From Tanypteryx hageni (lineage: Eukaryota > Arthropoda > Insecta > Odonata > Petaluridae), in assembly GCA_028673005.1 (NCBI GenBank), contig CM054114.1, positions 16,803,516-16,867,515 on the forward strand: a DNA stretch of 64,000 bases, read 5' to 3'. Under the pieces are notes generated by a model. That model worked only from the letters and a program-made list of their open reading frames with translations. It searched no databases and had not been told where the DNA came from. This document shows, in pieces, positions 31,831 to 43,585 of this stretch (positions are counted from its first letter, which is position 1; every line of letters begins with the position of its first letter). The translations under genes and the position numbers were made by a program.

Positions 31831-32785
31831 AAAATGGGGGAGGGAAAGTGAAGGTAAACGATGGGTGTGACAAACAAGGTAAAATTCTTATTGTGATTTT
31901 AAAAGTTAAATATATCTGACTTCTTATTCTAATGGGTAACTCGTAATTAAATTTTTCTGTCAACTCATCATGACGTTATCTTTCAGTTATTTATGTTATT
32001 ATGGTAGGAAGGAAGGAATAAGGAATCTCGGCACGACAGTCGATCTAGCATATTCCTTCGAAGTGATCGTATCGGATATACCTTGTATTAAATCGGTGAT
32101 ATTAAGTTGTAACGGAAGATCTATTTCTTCATATTATGCTTGTTCATAAATTTGGTCCCTATAAACCATGTTTCCGAGATCAAATATATCTTTAAGCCTA
32201 CCAGTCATTAACAAGATTTTGAAGTAGGTACTTATCCTACATCCAAATAATTGAAAATTGCAATTTTACGCTTTCTTGCACAAATATCGAAAAAAACCTT
32301 GCGACGAAAGGTCATTCGCGGCGAAACGGCTGCGGCGAAACGGCCGCGGCGAAACGTCCTAGACCCCTAGATTCGATGGAAATAAAAAGTAATCGACAAG
32401 AGAAATTTATGTTTATAAATGGCACCCTCATTTTCGACCAATGCGAACTTGGAACTTTTAGCTAGCATGGATATTATTTTTGTTGGTGGCACATTTAAAA
32501 AGTCAGGTTTTTACTATCCACGGCATAACTTTGGTATTTTTCTTGCTTCCTAATAAAGGCGGTGAGGCTTTTCAATATTTAATCTCCTAATGGTTTAAAC
32601 TCCGGTTAAATTTATCACCAAGTATAGTGTACACGGATTTCCAGAAAGCTACTTTTCTTACAGACAGAAAAATGGGAGGGAAACTTTAGTTTCGCGGTGG
32701 GATTGAGTTAGTATGTCCTTCCGAAAACCCTGGGACGGAGTTAGTATTTTTTTTTGACCGCTGCTGGATGGAATTAGTATGCACC

Positions 32786-33277
32786 GACCTCAAGTCCTTG
32801 GCCGTACGAATTAATCATAACTTTTTAATGCATTTCTGATGAGAATGCATCACTGTTTAACACTGTACGTAGTTTCTCGACTATGCACGTCTTTTAATCG
32901 GTTTTCTACGGCAAATATTAACGAAGTTGATATTTTTTGCTCAAAGGTACCATCCCAGGGGGTTTGTTTCCCGCGGTTTCTGCCACATTTAAACGCTCTT
33001 ATGTATCACGAGGCGACATGACACCATTTTGTTCTCATTACGACTACTATGAGTTTTAATTTCGTCCCGCTTGATTTTTGCGCTTGAAATAAAAAATATG
33101 TGACACTAAATTTTTGCAGGCCCCTTAGCTGTTACAAAAGTAATAGATTTTAAAGATCAATGGTCAAGTTCAGCCAACTTATTACCGTATTTATCGCAAC
33201 ACTGCGTATGTTCCAGTTTACGTTCTGATGAGAGATCCCATGTGAATAGGGTGATCAGATGCTGATCGTCACAACCG
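32786..33277. other. No gene seen
   Basis: A 60-codon open frame at 32,839-33,021 is unrecognisable. AT-rich otherwise. Confidence 0.4.
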
Positions 33278-33600
33278 GGACAATATGAGTTTTGAAGGAG
33301 AAAATCCGGGACATTAAAAAAACACGGGACAATGGAAATTTCGCTATTTTTAGATTTTCTATATTTGAAATAAAGACGTCTAGAAAAGAGGAAATACATT
33401 TCTAATCACTTTAATAGCATTTTAATTTATATATTTCATGAATAATTTAAAAGTATTATAATAAAGTAGCCAAAGGTTTTTTCAGTCACATTTTAGAGTT
33501 CTTTTATCTGCCATAATTAAATTTTGATTCTTTTTATCATCTCACAAAAATCTTACCAGGTCAAATGTAAGTTACATTTACATTTCCAAAATGCAATCGT

Positions 33601-34380
33601 TTGGCTTTACATAGAGAAGATTTCGTTTATCAAAGGGGAAAACAAGGGAGTCACAGTAAGATGCGTAAAGAAAATCTGCAGGAAGAGCATATCCATCGGA
33701 GCGGGACCATATTTGCTTGGCGGGAACTTGGAATAGATATTTTTATGTCAATAGCGTTGGCGTGGATATTGAAGTATCTAACATCTGTTACTGTTAGGGA
33801 AACGATACATTGCCGTGAGACAATCAGGCGACTTATATATTGTCTCAGGGAGCTTTGTCCGCGTGATTGGAGGGGAATTCGTCTCAAATTGGAGGTCCAG
33901 GACACATAGTTGAGATTGATGAGAGCGCTTTTGCCCATCGTAAATATAACCGTGGGCGACTGACTAGGACTAAATGGATAGTCGGAGGAATTGACAGGAG
34001 GACACGCAACACATTCCAATTCCTGGTTAAAAACAGGAATTCCAAACTGTGTTATTTTCCGATTCGTAGGCAAAGGATCGGTGCTCAAGACCGATAAGTG
34101 GCGAGGATACTCGGAGCTAGAAGCCTTGGGGTATCACCACCATAGAGTGAATCGCTCAAAGAATTTTGTGAATCCAGAAGACACCAGGACTCATACTAAA
34201 ATACCGAGTGTTACTGGATGGTGGTAAAGAGGGATATAAGGAGGAGGTCAGGTAGAAATAATTTCACCAGATTCTATGGAAGCATATTTCATAGAATACA
34301 TGGGAAAAAGGAGGCATGCTACGAAGGTAGGGCTATTCTTTCATTTAATGGACGCTATTAAGTGTTTCTACCCGAATTAA
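33601..34380 (+). pseudogene. Merlin transposase (IS1595-like DDE), frameshifted
   Basis: N-terminal frame (33,601-33,880): RELGIDIFMSIALAWILKYL, the hydrophobic helix region before the catalytic core. The core begins at 33,885: GGPGHIVEIDESAFAHRKYN with the first Asp, then RGRLTRTKWIVGGIDRRTR. After a frame change SVLKTDKWRGYSELEALGYH (second Asp) and NRSKNFVNPEDTRTHTK follow, then NTECYWMVVKRDIRRRSGRN, which holds the usual Glu region. At least three frame shifts make the gene inactive. Confidence 0.85.
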
Positions 34381-34534
34381 GTACAGGTAGCTGAAATTAT
34401 TTTATTGAATTATTTTGCTTGGTAAGGCTCCTTAAAAGCCGCTAGGTGATATTTGTATATAGTCCGTGTTAATTGTGCTCCGACAAGCATCATTTTAGAG
34501 CGGACTAAGGGATTTATTTACGTAAATGTAATTG

Positions 34535-34690
34535 ATTTTGTGTGTGGGTGTGTGGGTGGGTGCGCGTGCGTGCGTGACATTGTGTGAGTGTTCGGTCCCT
34601 GGTGTGAAGTAATTTCCTCTATACCGGTGTGTATTTGTTTATTTAATTTTTAATTTTTATGGTTATAAGGAAGTTTCTCCTTTTTCCTTT
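34535..34690. repeat. Repeat shared with 27.43-27.55 kb
   Basis: GTCCCTGGTGTGAAGTAATTTCC, ACCGG(T/C)GT and TTTTTATGGTTATAAGGAAG match 27,455-27,545 in order and orientation. Preceded by a (GT)n/(GTGC)n-like run at 34,540-34,575. It sits inside the Merlin element, so the element carries or was hit by Penelope-associated sequence. Confidence 0.5.
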
Positions 34691-35124
34691 TTTAATGTAG
34701 CTTTTTGTTTGCCATTCCGGCACTTTATGAAACTGTGGAAAGAATATTTTCACAAATAAATGTTTAGTAGTCTGATGAACAAAATCGTCTGTATGTAAAA
34801 CGAATCGATTGCATTTTGTTATGTAAATTTAACTTACATTTGACTAGTTAAGATTTTTATGAGATGATAAAAATGGATCCAAATTTGATTAAGGCAGATA
34901 GAAGAACTCTAGAATATGACTGAAAACCCTTTGGCTAATTTATTGTAATACTGTCAAATTATCCATGAAATATATAAATTAAATTGCTTTTAAATTATAA
35001 ATAAAAATGTACCTCCTCTTTTCTAAACGTTTTTATTTCAAATATAGAAAATCTAAAAAAATCAAAATTTCCTTTGTCCCGTTTTTTTTGTCCCGGATTT
35101 TCTGCTTCAAAACTCCTTTTGTCC

Positions 35125-36236
35125 ATATGGCAGAAATTACATTTTGTCTTTTAAAATACTCCCATTAAGAACACAAATCAATATATTATAATTGCAGTGA
35201 AGTTCCCCCTATCAGACCTTCAGTTATTTCATAATTACAATAACCTTTCTTAACTTCACTAAAATATCATTTACATGGTTACCACCAAAGTTACTTGCAA
35301 TGGGTAATGCCATTTTTTTTCATTGCTGTGAGTGGACATCAGTCTACTTAGTTTTATTCTGAAAATTTTAATAAAGATGAAACGCATGCATTCATTCGTA
35401 AACTTATCCAAGACCCCTAGTATGTGCTACACAGGAAAGGAAGTGAAATGCTCTTGCAACAGAGCTAAAAGAGATAATAGAAAGTAAAGCAGGGAGCTAA
35501 GCTCTCAGTCTATGTAGCGCGCTATCCTCTAACACAGAGATTAAGCTTACAGGAGATTTGTAAACTGCCTCTGTTCCTGATGTTGAAATGCTATACGAGT
35601 CGAAAGTGGTTACTTAATACTTGACAAATTTATGTTTTTATCTTCATGTTTTCAGTTATAGAACCCAGGAAATTTTACTCCCTAATGCATAAGATGGTAG
35701 TAGCTAGCAGGGATTCTAACATAATGAAATATTTTTTATCTTCAGGTTCGGTTAATATTATGATGCTCTGGTTTCATTCCCGTTCAGTTACTTTAGAAAA
35801 CATACAAGTTCAGTTACTGTTTAAACCGGTTTAGTAGTGATTGTTTGTTTAAATAAACAGGCACTAACATCCATTCTTAAAATTTACCTATTCACCATAG
35901 GTTTCAACCATCTCTTAAGAAAAATAGTTATATGGAACATTAATTGCTAAAAAAAATGTTCAAGAAAACATATTACGGTCAAGTGATGAAACTCACACAC
36001 AGAAATACAATATTGCAGTCGGTTACCAAAATTACATAATATAGGTAAATACTTTTAAATTACTGCAATAATGAATATATGCAAATTGTAAAAATAACTT
36101 AAACAATACCGCATTTACTTATGGAATTGCCCCACTTTTTCACACAATATTTTTACACTAAAACAAGGCTGGGGCAAATGAGCAGTTTTCCCCTTTTGGT
36201 TTTTAGAACATTTCACTATCAACATACAGTAAAACC
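35125..36236. other. AT-rich, no gene seen
   Basis: No supportable feature in this interval. Confidence 0.4.
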
Positions 36237-37958
36237 TCTTTATTTTGATCCCGAATAATTTGAAATTGTGTGTAATTCGAAGCTAAGAGCAGTCCCATGC
36301 CAACATCATAGGATTTTGCGTACCTTTTAGAACGGTTTATTCAAAATAAGTTTGCAATGAATTCGAAGATCTGGTCCAATGACTCGCGAACATTTCGTTT
36401 AATTCAAAACCTTTGCCCATATTGTGCGTTTAAGTGGAAATATACATTGCCCCCCTAACATGTAACTTCTTTTTACTTATTTAGTATTCAACGTGGAATA
36501 AAATTGCATATGATACAAATAAAGGAATCACCATATCCTTGCATTACTAGACCTTTATTCCAGGTTCTCGGATTACTTCACGTATACTGCTTTATCGAAG
36601 ATTTCTACATCTTCCTCGTAAATTTTTATTAACCCACTCAAAAAATAAAAATAAAACTTTTTACCTTAGTAATATGAGCATGATCTTCAATGTTATTTTC
36701 ACTATCAGTCCCTGAACTGACACTTTCTTCCGAATCACATTCAAGTAATATTTCAGTCTACTTTTCATCACCAGTTATTGCTTGCGTTTTTCTAATGACG
36801 CCATGATAAGTTTGACTCTTTTAATGTTAGAAATTAAACAAAAGTAACAACGGAAAATAATAAACGATAGCTGCTTCCGCACAACTTATGTTGTTCTCAA
36901 GAAATGCTGAACCAAGCACTAGCCCAGATCCGAAGACCATTCCTCCTTCCTTTCCATATAGCTCTCAAGTGTTGACGCATAAGGAAAAATATCTCAAGAG
37001 TGAGAGACATCACAAAACAGATAAACAGTGCCTGCATCCCCATATGATTTTAGCATGAAAGTTACAGAAATAACAAACAAAAGATATGTATTTTGCATCA
37101 ACCGAATCTTTGCGCCAAATCTCGTTTTAAATGACACATCACGTATAGTTATTGGTATTGTGTACTACATTCGAGCAAATGCTTCACGGCATCGCCAGTG
37201 CTTCAATATGACGATGAAACATTTAGTGTAGATCTTCCAAACGATTAAGTAAGCTGGTTGTCACAAGGTCCAGTACTAGAAAATCTTTTAGCTTTGCGAA
37301 AACAAGTCACGAACTTTTTCGAAGAACAGAATGAACCTTGTGAAATTTTGAAAAAAGATTTCTGCAGAAATGTTGCATTTTTGTGTGATTTAATGTCTAA
37401 AAAAATCATTTGCATACTTATCTACAAGGTAAAACTAAATCCTTATTAATATACTAGCAAATATGAAAAATTTAAATTTTTTGCATTAGATTAAAAAGTC
37501 ATTATATTGTGTTAAAGCCTTCAAAGTTTTCAAAATATTAGTAAGTATGAAGAACTGAAATCTATATTTATTAAATTAAAAAGTCATTAAATTATGTTTG
37601 CGTCTTTATTATTTAAATTCTTAATTATTTAAATTTAAATCGTTTTCCCAATCTTTTTAGCATGTATTTTCGGAATCTTGTAGCTGAGTACGTGCGGTTG
37701 AAAGTCTTTTATTTTAAATGTGGTGTAAAAGAGTAACTTAAAATATACACTGGGAAAATTTAAGTGTTCACTTCAGCTCTGTTCATGAATTCGCCTTGTG
37801 TACGAACTTGTAAGGTCAATAGTTTTGTAGCAGAACGGATAGATACGACTATATCATAAGAAATTTCGATTTTTTAAAAGTTCGTTTATTTCGAACCCGG
37901 ATAATTTGAATTCGTATTTTTGTGGTCCCTTGAACTTAGATATAACGAGGTTTTAGTG
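36237..37958. mobile_element. pogo/Tigger-type element ends, TA-flanked
   Basis: Left TA|CAGTAAAACCTCTTTAT at 36,235-36,252; right GAGGTTTTAGTG|TA ending 37,960, giving inverse CxxTAAAACCTCxTTAT. TA on both sides matches Tc1/mariner-pogo target use. Both ends also carry CCCG(A/G)ATAATTTGAA, but as direct copies. Inside are an acidic minus-strand reading at 36,676-36,768 (ECDSEESVSSGTDSENNIED) interrupted by a stop, and a hAT fragment. Confidence 0.6.
37100..37440 (+). pseudogene. hAT-like (GTF2IRD2/ZBED-type) transposase fragment
   Basis: Readable in two frames: a piece resembling RHRQFxxx-DDETFSVDLPND, then WLSQGPVLENLLALRKQVTN and FCRNVAFLCDLMSK (37,258-37,410). The order 'W-L-S-(R/Q)-G...L-R-x-x-V...FLCD' is typical of the catalytic-domain insertion region in this hAT group. 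No other part of the gene is present. Confidence 0.6.
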
Positions 37959-38297
37959 TATCTTTTAAAATAGGGTTTTTAATATAGGTATGTTCTCAAT
38001 TGAGTCAAGATAAATGACATTTTAAAAAAGGCAACTGTAACCTGAGTAGCAACAAATGCAAGTTCTGCCTGATTGTATTTTTGTTTTCCAATATTGCCAA
38101 ATACTCTTTCCTGTTAATTCTAACAACATTTTGAAATTGATTCAGTAAAGATTCAACCTGAACATTTTCTTGAGATCCTACTAATATTGAAGCATTTATC
38201 TATCTTTGATTCTCATTAAATTTTATAGTAGCTGACTCAACCCTAATCTGAGCAGAAAATTTAATGCATTAGATATTTCAATAAAAATGGGATTTAC

Positions 38298-38354
38298 CAA
38301 TTTCAGCGCCGTGGGTCCTGTGATGCCTGTTGTGCTTTCATCATAAAACCGGAC
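38298..38354 (-). CDS. 57-nt exon, minus-strand membrane-protein gene (candidate)
   Basis: Bounded by TATTTTTTCCCAG (acceptor, ending 38,355) and AAATTG|GTAAAT (donor at 38,298). Exactly 19 codons, phase 0 in and out: VRFYDESTTGITGPTALKL. Following the exon at 38,843, the junction spells EKH|VRFYDE, which fits the PP1-docking pattern [RK]-x(0-1)-[VI]-x-[FW]. Downstream exon not established; 25,423 has matching phase. Confidence 0.5.
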
Positions 38355-38739
38355 CTGGGAAAAAATATGGTAAAGTAAGGAAACTAGTAGAGGCATCTAA
38401 ACATTATAAAAAATATAAATGGAAATTCAGCAGATAATTTTGATTTATATTTTCAATCTTGTAATGGGAGAACTAATTTTTTATTGTTGACTTTATAATT
38501 ATGTATTTATTGTTTTATTATTAACTATATATAGGCTTACCATATAGTCAGGGTGTCAGAGTGGGACGTCTTTTATAATATGTGTATATATATATACATA
38601 CACATTTTAATAGTTTCACATCAAAGAACCAAACCGGGACATTGGGAGAAGAAGGTGGAGGGCAGGGAGGTAGCAGTCAAAAACGAAAAGTTAAAATTAT
38701 CAATTAATGGGAAGTGCCAGTGATTTTATGCATAGAAAT

Positions 38740-39140
38740 GTTTGGGATAAAAAGGATTTTCTTCTATGATTAGCACAGGCATCAGAATAAATTGAATGCA
38801 GAAACTTCATTACGAAAGCAATACTTTATTAAAGACACTCACATGTTTTTCAGCCGGTTGGCCTTGCACTCCAGCCTGAATAAGAAAAGAACAAGAGAAC
38901 TTAATATCAATATGTAGTCATGAAATGAAGTTTTTCAAAAAAATTACAAAAGACAAAGCTGAAAACCTATGCCTAATCCCAGAAAAAAATATCTTAAGGT
39001 GCATAAAATATTTCTTTTGCACAAGTGCTGAGTCACATAATTTCTTAATATGTACTTTATTTAGTGCATGAGTTGTTGGTGCATTCTGCAAGTGCTTGAT
39101 ACACTATATACAGAGAGTCTCAGACTTACGTAAGGGTTCA
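38740..39140 (-). repeat. Copy 1 of a duplicated exon-containing block
   Basis: Aligns with 44,090-44,530 over most of its length (shared phrases GGCATCAGA.TAAAT.GAATGCAGAAA, ACACTCACATGTT, AGAAAAGAACAAGA, GGTGCATTC, and CxGACTTACGT.AGGGTTC at the end). Duplicated intron-exon-intron unit. Confidence 0.65.
38843..38875 (-). CDS. 33-nt microexon, duplicate partner of the exon at 44.2 kb
   Basis: Acceptor TTCTTTTCTTATTCAG and donor AAACAT|GTGAGTGT enclose 11 codons, phase 0: AGVQGQPAEKH. The introns on both sides resemble those around 44,214-44,270 (see the duplicated block), and both exons end ..A(A)CAT|GTGAGTG. A symmetric exon like this can be skipped or swapped without changing frame. Confidence 0.55.
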
Positions 39141-39178
39141 GTTAATAATTTATTGTACTAGTTTTCGGTACTTTGTAA

Positions 39179-42100
39179 CCCTTTTCCGGGCAAGGTGAGC
39201 ATTCCAGACTCACTATGTTAGTCTTTCTCTAATTTCTCCTCGAAATTAGGAAGTACATTTCTATAAAATTTAGACTTCTATTATTTTTTCATACTCAACT
39301 ATGTGCGATATCGTATATGTTTTTTTAAATTCTGAATTCTAGAAAAAAATAATAAATCTATAAGTTACGCTAATGGGCAACGTGAGCCTTGGAGTCTCCA
39401 TCCAATTTCGATCTCCTTCCCTCTTTCTCTACATTTTAATATAATATACATATATTTGTTTTCATCTTATGTACTGGATGAGTATCAAAAGAACCTTCGA
39501 AGCCTGACAAATATGGTATGAAAATCTGGTGGCTTTGTGACTCCAAAATTTTTAATCCTTGTATGGAATACCGTATTTAGGCAAATGAGAAAATAGGGCA
39601 TATAATTTAGGATCATTTGTTGTTTAGTCACTGACAGATTTTTCAGTGGAACTAATAGCAATATCACCTGCGATAATTATTTCACAGATCTTGAATTTGC
39701 AAAAAAACTCCTTTCAAATGTGCTAACATTGGTAGGAACTGTCAGTAAAAATAAGAAATTCATCCCTTCAAAATTTATTCCGAACAAAGCACTATAAGAG
39801 GGTTCTTCACTTTTCGGATTTACTAAATTATTATGGGGTACTAATGCTAGAAGTTTTTGCCAAATTTTAAAGTTGTAGTACTTCTAGAAGTGAAAAAATA
39901 TTTTTTCAATTGTTTAAATTTTAAACATTTTTAACGGCCGCTGCAATATGTTTATGGAGAGATTCATATGTTTATTTGTGCAAATGCACTACTCTGTAAA
40001 TAACTTGAAAATTTCAGCATCCTAGCTCATTCCGTAGTACCTAAACTGTTATCAATTTGTATAAACTTTAAGAATATTTAACTGCCAAACTAATTAAAAT
40101 ATCAAAATTTGTATAATCTTTATTTCGTTTTTTTACGAATTTTACTTATAAAAAAACTTTAAATTCCGTAGCGCATGCGGAAATACACAAACCTTGAAAA
40201 TTTGTTTAAACAATTGCAAATTTTTAGCGGCCGCATTACTGCACTTTTTCAAGATTTTCGTTTTTTCTAGTCGGTTTTGCACAAAATGCCACCTATGAAA
40301 AAAATTTCGAATCTCCAGCTCATCTGGAAGTGCCTAAACATTAGTATCCTCCTCCTCTGTAAGAAACGTCTGTATATAATGATAAGTATTCGTTTACGGC
40401 GCGGGTGGCGCGGAACGATGATTGGAAGCGAAGTTTCTAGTCTTTCTACAGTCGAAAAGCCCGCGAACACCGCGATGCGTACACTAATATAATAACCTGC
40501 GCAGTTGTGGCAACAAGACAAAGTTGATCGACTGCAAGACGAGGTGATAACGACGGTGAGCATTTCAATATTATTGTTACTTTGCCTGTAGTTCTGAGTT
40601 GTTCGATGTGTGTTAAAATTGTCTGATTATAGAATTTTATTTTATTGTATAAATGGGTGCAAATGGCAAGGAAATAAAGTGTACTTTTAAAGAGGCTTTG
40701 TAAAAGGAATATCCTTTTTTAAGAAGCGTCACAATCCATACGTAACATTCTGCACCCAATGCAATATTGAGATAAACGTTGCTCATTGTGGGAAATCTGA
40801 CATCAGACTACATATGCAATCAAAGAAACATCAGTTAGCTGTCAGCTTTGTAGCTTCCATTGCTTCAATTAAGAAATTTCTTACAGAAGATTATTCTGTT
40901 ATAATGGAGCTTGTGGCAAATGAAGCGGTATCACAACTAAAACAATAATTGTTTCAGATTTTTAGATTGCACCTCTAAGATAATTTCCACATTGTTTGTA
41001 GATAAATTTTCATCATCACGAGCAAAAAGCGAAGCAATTGTGAAAAACGTTATTACTCCAGAAACTCAAAAGAGGTTGCAACAGGAATTGGGTGAAACTT
41101 CGTGTTTCACCATTATGATAGATTCATCTAACCACATAAAATACTGGAGTCAATGTGAAAGTTCTTGAACTTGACGTCCTGCAAGGTAAGACAATTAACC
41201 AATTGAATGATTATATTTCTCGGTTCTAAGTCACAGCAGACTTGTTGATAAGATTGTTGGCTAATCAGCTGATAATACCAATACTAGCTTTGAAGTTGCA
41301 AAACGTGCAGGTTCTAAGAATCTTTTCCGAAATCATCGGACAACTGTAGTAGAACATTGGTGGAGATGACACACATTTGCATTAAAATGCGTCTGATGTT
41401 CTTCCAGTTGATGTGGAAGTTGTTATTGTAAAAATATTCAGATTTGTTCATATTTACACGATACGAGTGGAGGCACTGAAATTATTTTGTGATTTTATCG
41501 ACAAATTTTGTCGTATTTGAACACAAGATTTCTGTGACTGATGCCTACTCTTGAAAGAATACTAATAATGCTTCAACCGCTACGAGTTTATTTATTATCA
41601 GTTAAAATGCACCCGTTAATCTTAAGAAATTTTTCTAAGATCCCAAATCAGTACTTTGGTTCTGATTCTTAGACAATGTTGCCAATATTTTCCATGATGG
41701 TATTTCCAAAATGGAGGGGAAGCCGCATGTGAATTTTTGCGCCTGTATAAGAATTTGGACGAGAGAAAAATATCTAAGTTATTGCCGCCCAAAGTAAAAG
41801 AATTGGAGAAGAAATGTGCTAACGATGGTATTCATTCCAGCAATCCATCAAAATTTTTTAATGAACTGTGTGTCCTGAATTCGTATCTTAATAAGGGCTT
41901 GCTAGACGAATGGGACAAGGAGAAAATATCTATAGATCAGAGATGGTTAAATGTACATACTTATAGATTTTTGTCATAAAAACATTATTATTCCAAACAC
42001 AGAATATGTGCGAATTCGTCGTCTCTCTTCCAAGTACTAACGCTTCGATAGAGAGGTAATTTTTGCTTATTAAGAACTTTTGAGGATCGATGTCTATTGA

Positions 42101-42802
42101 AACCATAAAATATCTCCTGACAATCCAAATGAATTACAGCGAGACTTGCTAAGATATGTTTTAAAAAAATTAAGAACATTAAACAATTATTGAGTAAGCT
42201 GAATTCTTTCAACAAATACGAGTGGAACAATATGCGATCAACTTCAGCAGTAGATGAATGACAAAATTAAAAACAAATATTGTATTAACTGGTTATATAT
42301 AAATATTTTTTGCTGAATTTTGTATTTTCATTTTATTCTTTTTAATAAAGGCGATTCGTTATATTTGATTTAATTTTTATACTTTTGTAGAAATTTTCAT
42401 AAAAATAAATTCACGAATAAGAAAAAATTATTTGTTTACCATGTGTCCCGAATTTTGGTTTGGAAGATATAGTCACCGTAGCAATACGTGCACAATAAGT
42501 ATAAGCATGCTGCAAAAACTATGTAGTAGTTAATGTAGAAATAATGTTTGCAACGAACGCAGCATTAAAAGAATTTTCTGCTTCAACTGTAAAAAAGCGA
42601 TAAAATAATTTCCATATTGTTCAAAAAACTTATATTTTTGTAATATATTTTGTAGCAAAATATTTTAATTGCCATTTTATGTCTTTGGTAAATAAATAAA
42701 TTATATTTGCTGAAAGTATTACTGCTCTTCAATCCTTCCAATGCATTGTAATCAACTGTGAGTCTCAGAGTTGGTAAAATAGCTTGCCCAGATAAGAGTT
42801 AA
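39179..42802. mobile_element. piggyBac-like termini (possible), interior replaced
   Basis: CCCTTTTCCGGGCAAG at 39,179 and, inverted, CTCTTATCTGGGCAAG ending 42,798 match 12 of 16; TTAA follows on the right (42,799-42,802), GTAA precedes on the left. Shared subterminal phrases (GTGAGCATTCCAGACTC; ACTCTGAGACTCAC) and an internal echo at 39,373 (GGGCAACGTGAGCCTTGGAG) support a piggyBac-type element. No piggyBac transposase was found; a hAT pseudogene fills the interior. Confidence 0.45.
40640..42250 (+). pseudogene. hAT-superfamily transposase, heavily decayed
   Basis: Once a full transposase. Visible in sequence: TFKEAL.KEYPFLR and a zinc-finger-like CTQCN...H region (40,690-40,850), FLDCTSKIISTLFVDKFSSS (40,960-41,020), SEAIVKNVITPETQKRLQQE (41,030-41,090), CFTIMIDSSNHI (41,105-41,140, catalytic Asp block), EVVIVKIFRFVHIYTIRVEAL (41,415-41,475), and the C-terminal KSVLWF then RLYKNLDERKISKLLPPKVK and WDKEKISIDQRWLN (41,737-41,960). 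At least eight stops or frame changes. A GC-richer, CpG-bearing block at 40,395-40,460 just upstream may be its old promoter. Confidence 0.75.
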
Positions 42803-42964
42803 GCTCCTTCTGGAAACATACTTGTTCAACACTTCCCACCGTTTTTTAGACGCAGAGGAGAAATTATAAAGCTCTTTCACAGCAGTAAAGAAACCAATTC
42901 TATTGAAGTATATTTTTGCACCGTTGTTCACAATTTAAAGAACGAGCACTACAGGGAATCTTGA

Positions 42965-43085
42965 TTTGTGCATCTACATGTTTGATCCATTACCGCACCC
43001 TTGACCTCTCATATATTTGGCTGATAATTTTACCTTGTACGGCTCCTTTAATGACGAATCTGTTAATTCTACTCAAGTTGTATCT
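42965..43085 (-). repeat. Second copy of the 6.2-6.4 kb coding repeat
   Basis: ACATGTTTGAT, ATATxTTTGxxTGATAATTTTACCTT and GGCTCCTTxAAT match 6,240-6,340 in order. The minus reading LTDSSLKEPYKVKLSAKY corresponds to LTDSLFKELNKVKLSIKH. Confidence 0.55.
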
Positions 43086-43344
43086 TGAATTGGAAAAAAA
43101 CTAAGGAGACTTTCATGGAATATCATTTCACATTCTCATTTAGAAGAAATACTACATTTTATTGTGCAACTGGGTAAGGAAGAGGAGAACCACTACAATA
43201 GGTATAGCGATTTTAAAAACACCGATTTGTATTTGTATACAGTACAGCAGCATAGCTAGAACGGCAGGGGCCCTCGGTAAAAGTCGCCACTTATACAATG
43301 TATAACTTTCTCCAGGATAAAATGGGGAGACATCATTTCACTTA

Positions 43345-43585
43345 CTTGTTAGTCCGTAAATAACTATTATTGACCGGGTGGGATAGAATTCTAGGGATTG
43401 GATAAATTTAGAGAATATTCCTTGCGGCTTAGGAGTATTCTCTTAATCCATATCTATTTCGCCGTAGTATACAATAACGAAATAGATTTTGATTGTGTTT
43501 ATTGCCATATTATAATAATCACCATAAATTCTGGTCAATTTGTTGTGATATTTACGCATAAATGGTGAATTGCGGCAAGTTACAC
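43345..43585 (+). repeat. 240-bp dispersed repeat, other copies in the inverted-repeat arms
   Basis: From CCGTAAATAACTATTATTGA through GGAGTATTCTCTTAATCC to AAATGGTGAATTGCGGCAA it is nearly identical to 51,263-51,490 (+) and hence to 61,741-61,968 (-). Non-coding; family unknown. Confidence 0.85.

Larger units (their letters stand above)
29762..32366. mobile_element. 2.6-kb element with CGGCGAAACG-repeat inverted ends and flanking direct repeat
   Basis: Left end GACGTTTCGCCGCGAGATACGG... at 29,764; right end, opposite strand, GACGTTTCGCCGCGGCCGTTTCGCCGC... (32,288-32,356, three tandem CGGCGAAACG units). Immediately outside lie CTAGATTCATGGAA (29,748-29,761) and CTAGATTCGATGGAA (32,367-32,381), a near-perfect direct repeat that looks like a long target-site duplication. 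Related CGGCGC-rich arrays occur at 46.9, 53.1 and 60.0 kb. Confidence 0.6.
29684..32785. mobile_element. Outer inverted-repeat pair built of GCATACTAACTC-type units
   Basis: On the left (29,684-29,736, +) GCATACTAGCTCAGTCCCG and GGTAACTCTGTCCCACG; on the right, opposite strand, GCATACTAATTCCATCC, ATACTAACTCCGTCCCAG and CATACTAACTCAATCCCACC (32,690-32,785). Short tandem units in inverse orientation at both ends define an outer layer around the elements listed next. No coding region inside. Confidence 0.5.
33278..35124 (+). mobile_element. Merlin DNA transposon with about 320-bp terminal inverted repeats
   Basis: 33,278-33,600 and 34,802-35,124 are inverse copies, roughly 85% alike by eye, beginning GGACAAxAxGAGTTTTGAAG and AGAAAATCCGGGACA, and ending at CAAAATGCAATCG. 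They enclose an IS1595/ISXO2-like transposase, the signature of the eukaryotic Merlin superfamily. The left flank (GGGTGATCAGATG at 33,249) may be the real outer terminus. Confidence 0.85.

Noticed and set aside
36676..36768. Acidic minus-strand 31-codon segment as another host exon
   Set aside because: The acceptor has no pyrimidine tract, the frame continues upstream past a single stop, and it lies inside pogo-type ends, so transposon debris is more likely.
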